Origin: Jannaschia helgolandensis
Lineage (GTDB): Bacteria; Pseudomonadota; Alphaproteobacteria; Rhodobacterales; Rhodobacteraceae
NCBI RefSeq assembly: GCF_900109285.1
Contig: NZ_FNZQ01000008.1
Location: forward strand, 81,773 to 145,772
DNA length: 64,000 nucleotides
Direction: 5' to 3'
Under the pieces are notes generated by a model. It saw only the letters and a list, made by a program, of their open reading frames with translations. It was not told where the DNA came from and did no database searches. Both the position numbers and the translations under genes were made by a program. Below, in pieces: positions 62,607 to 64,000 of the stretch; position 1 is the stretch's first letter; each line of letters opens with the position of its first letter.

Positions 62607-63491
62607 GCCCCATGTCTCGTCCGCAGCCGAGGTAACCATGGCGAACGGTGTACGATTTCTATGAGAAATCCATACGATTTCTCGCAAAGGCTACGATAGC
62701 GACGAACATGTCTCATCATGCTGACGTCAATTCCAGCGAAAAGGGTCATACCAGCAAATCATGGAGTCAAATGTCCAAGGCAACCCGGCCGGGCTGATTG
62801 CGCAGGAAATGTAACCGCGTGGCTGTTGCGAAACTAAGACTTCAAGCGGCACCATCTTACATGGGCATTCCGGCCTGCATGTCCGCAGGCTTGTGGGAAG
62901 CTCCGCCATCTGGAGGCTGCGGCGTTGCCCATTCTGAAATCGCGCTGCGAAGAGATGGAAGGCTAATACAGCACGATCCGATGTATGGTGATGGGGACAG
63001 GCCCGTCTTGGTCGCTGTGCCATGGATCGATCAATGGGTGCATCTTTCAAATGAAAATTCAGTCAGGCCCGATCATTCCGAGCCCATATGCATCCGAAAC
63101 CCTGCGCGGGAGAGCGGGGGCGGTTTTCATCGCCGGACCCCTTGATCCGGTTTAAACAAAATCTATGCGCCAGTTCTCTCCGGCGTCTTCCATGCACCTG
63201 AGCGGCTCGGCTCTGTCCTTGCCATGGCACCGTCACTCACAGAGCAAGATCATCCGGCAATATCTCCGAAAGCGGTCAGCCGCTTGTTGCCGCCGAACGT
63301 ATCCTTCGAGCAAGGCACGACCCCAGGCACCAAGTTCATCAGCATCGCCCCCGGACCTGCATTGCACCATATTCCGGCATTGCCCGGATCAAGAATGAGA
63401 GCGACCTGTCCGGCTAGTTGGATCACACAGGCATGAAGTGTTCCCCAAGCCACGGGTGATCTGGCTCACTGCATCCTAAAGCGTTTTGCTT
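62607..63491. other. 885-bp region with no recognisable gene
   Basis: No open frame matches a known family. A 7-bp hairpin (GATTTCT / AGAAATC, 62654-62670) may end the chemoreceptor transcript but has no T-run. The composition is more AT-rich than elsewhere and frames are broken on both strands, consistent with decayed mobile DNA next to the transposase fragments. Minus frames such as 62727-63050 have no supported function. Confidence 0.45.
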
Positions 63492-63648
63492 TTAACCTGA
63501 GGCATATCCAGCAGCCTTGACGGAGTTCCAGCATTCCTGTGGATCGAAGAGGTCGCAGATGTCGCCAGGAGCTTCAAACAGAGCGTTGGAAGTTCTGGCC
63601 CCGATCCGTCGCAAGTGGGATTTGAGCTTCGGGAACGCCAATTTCCGG
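63492..63648 (-). pseudogene. C-terminal remnant of an IS630-type transposase
   Basis: Reading minus from 63648: KLAFPKLKSHLRRIGART, then SNALFEAPGDICDLFDPQEC, then WNSVKAAGYASG and a TAA stop at 63492. This is the conserved end of IS630-family (Tc1/mariner-like) transposases (pattern FSKLKAHLRRIGART...LFEAL.EICDLF.P.EC.N...AAGY). Everything upstream is missing; the IS481-type transposase begins 3 bases beyond, so that insertion probably removed or separated the rest. A short IR-like AAAGCGTTTTGCTTTT lies at 63479-63494. Confidence 0.72.
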
Positions 63649-63650
63649 GA

Positions 63651-64000
63651 CTAGGTGTTTAGTCCCGTCATCTGGTGGATCGGATCGACGATGAAGCGGT
63701 CTGGCTCTGAAGTCCAGATTTTGCAGATGTATTCGTAGGGTGTGAGCCCGCTGAGAGTCTTGAGACGACGGGCGAAGTTGTAAGCGTCCAGGAAGTCCGC
63801 GATATGGCCGCGGAGCTGATCGTGGCTGTCGTAGTGGTATCGCTTCACGGTCGCATCCTTGATCGTGCGGTTCATCCGCTCAACTTGGCCGTTGGTCCAC
63901 GGGTGGTTCGGTTTGGTGAGCCGGTGCTCGATCCCGTTGGCCTCGCAGATCATGTCGAAGCGCATCTGCCGGGAGTAGGCGGTATTTCGGTTCCGAGGCT
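63651..64000 (-). mobile_element. IS481-type transposase, partial (5' end beyond the window)
   Basis: An integrase-core (DDE) transposase read on the minus strand, open to the window edge: upstream codons give PRNRNTAYSRQ before MRFDMICEANGIEHRLTKP. The segment 'NHPWTNGQVERMNRTIKDAT' contains the final catalytic Glu of the rve core, and 'FLDAYNFARRLKTLSGLTPY' is the usual C-terminal block of IS481 transposases. It ends with LNT and TAG at 63651. The right end of the element abuts the IS630 remnant. The start and left end are not in the window. Confidence 0.85.

Noticed and set aside
62727..63050. Minus-strand 107-codon frame past the chemoreceptor
   Set aside because: No ribosome-binding site and no recognisable domain; it lies in decayed sequence.
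1..64000. tRNA, rRNA, CRISPR array or prophage
   Set aside because: No T-psi-C-box arrangements of a tRNA, no rRNA stretches, no regularly spaced repeats and no phage structural genes were noticed; absence by eye is not proof.

Overview
The window is high-GC, densely packed chromosomal DNA from an alphaproteobacterium, most likely of the Rhodobacteraceae (Roseobacter/Rhodobacter group). This rests on gene content: an Irr-type Fur regulator divergent from fabA-fabB-fabI, hflK-hflC followed by a Do-type protease, yajC-secD-secF followed by an Mth938-domain gene, ThyX as thymidylate synthase, and a DUF2842 protein next to purA. Most genes are chromosomal housekeeping genes. No rRNA, tRNA, CRISPR array or prophage is visible. 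The assignment is inference from gene content; no comparison was run.

Layout. 1-1330: a peptidoglycan-binding lipoprotein and a DUF1624 membrane protein, closed by a strong terminator. 1374-8419 (minus): envelope quality control (degP-like, hflC, hflK), glutathione reductase, ribose-5-phosphate isomerase and thiamine pyrophosphokinase. 8542-10806: a 754-residue acidic repeat protein of unknown function, then about 740 bp with no recognisable gene. 11594-18375: DUF2842, purA, secG, pyrG, a PhzF-like enzyme, a MipA/OmpV porin-like protein, rlmJ and DUF1330. 18428-19593: a TerB-like protein translationally coupled to a PhnD-like protein with no signal peptide. 19663-27794: an amino-acid-type ABC transporter followed by two glutamine-synthetase-like ligases, a class I glutamine amidotransferase and a PuuB-like oxidase. 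Together these look like import and gamma-glutamylation catabolism of polyamines.

28178-43471: thyX, gloA, a pilin-like small protein, Mth938, secF-secD-yajC, serS, a HAD hydrolase, clpS, an rsmC-like methyltransferase, an SDR lacking its catalytic lysine, prfC with two coupled unknown genes, an OsmC peroxidase, and a DEAD-box helicase preceded by a possible 23-codon leader ORF. 43585-43818 is the remnant of an MFS (TetA-like) efflux gene. 43833-51776: threonine-dehydratase-like, alpha/beta hydrolase and haloacid dehalogenase genes, a second pilin-like protein, fabI-fabB-fabA divergent from irr, and two oxidoreductases.

51813-56356 is a tight five-gene minus-strand molybdenum-cofactor operon: fdhD, a secreted four-cysteine protein, mobA, mobB, and a gene in which an N-terminal DUF429-like domain is fused to MoeA. 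56418-59670: azlC-azlD, an Lrp regulator divergent from alanine dehydrogenase, and mscL. The right end decays: a glutathione S-transferase broken by two single-base deletions, a small exported protein coupled to a membrane-embedded chemoreceptor, about 880 bp of unrecognised DNA, an IS630-type transposase tail, and an IS481-type transposase running off the window.

The least-described signals are: (i) a 43-bp element of three 11-bp GGGTGATC units placed exactly at the stop codons of two unrelated genes (27789 and 51771); (ii) two unlinked small proteins with the same Flp-like N-terminus carrying Asp instead of Glu at +5; (iii) the DUF429-MoeA fusion and its secreted operon partner; (iv) the coupled TerB/PhnD-like pair.
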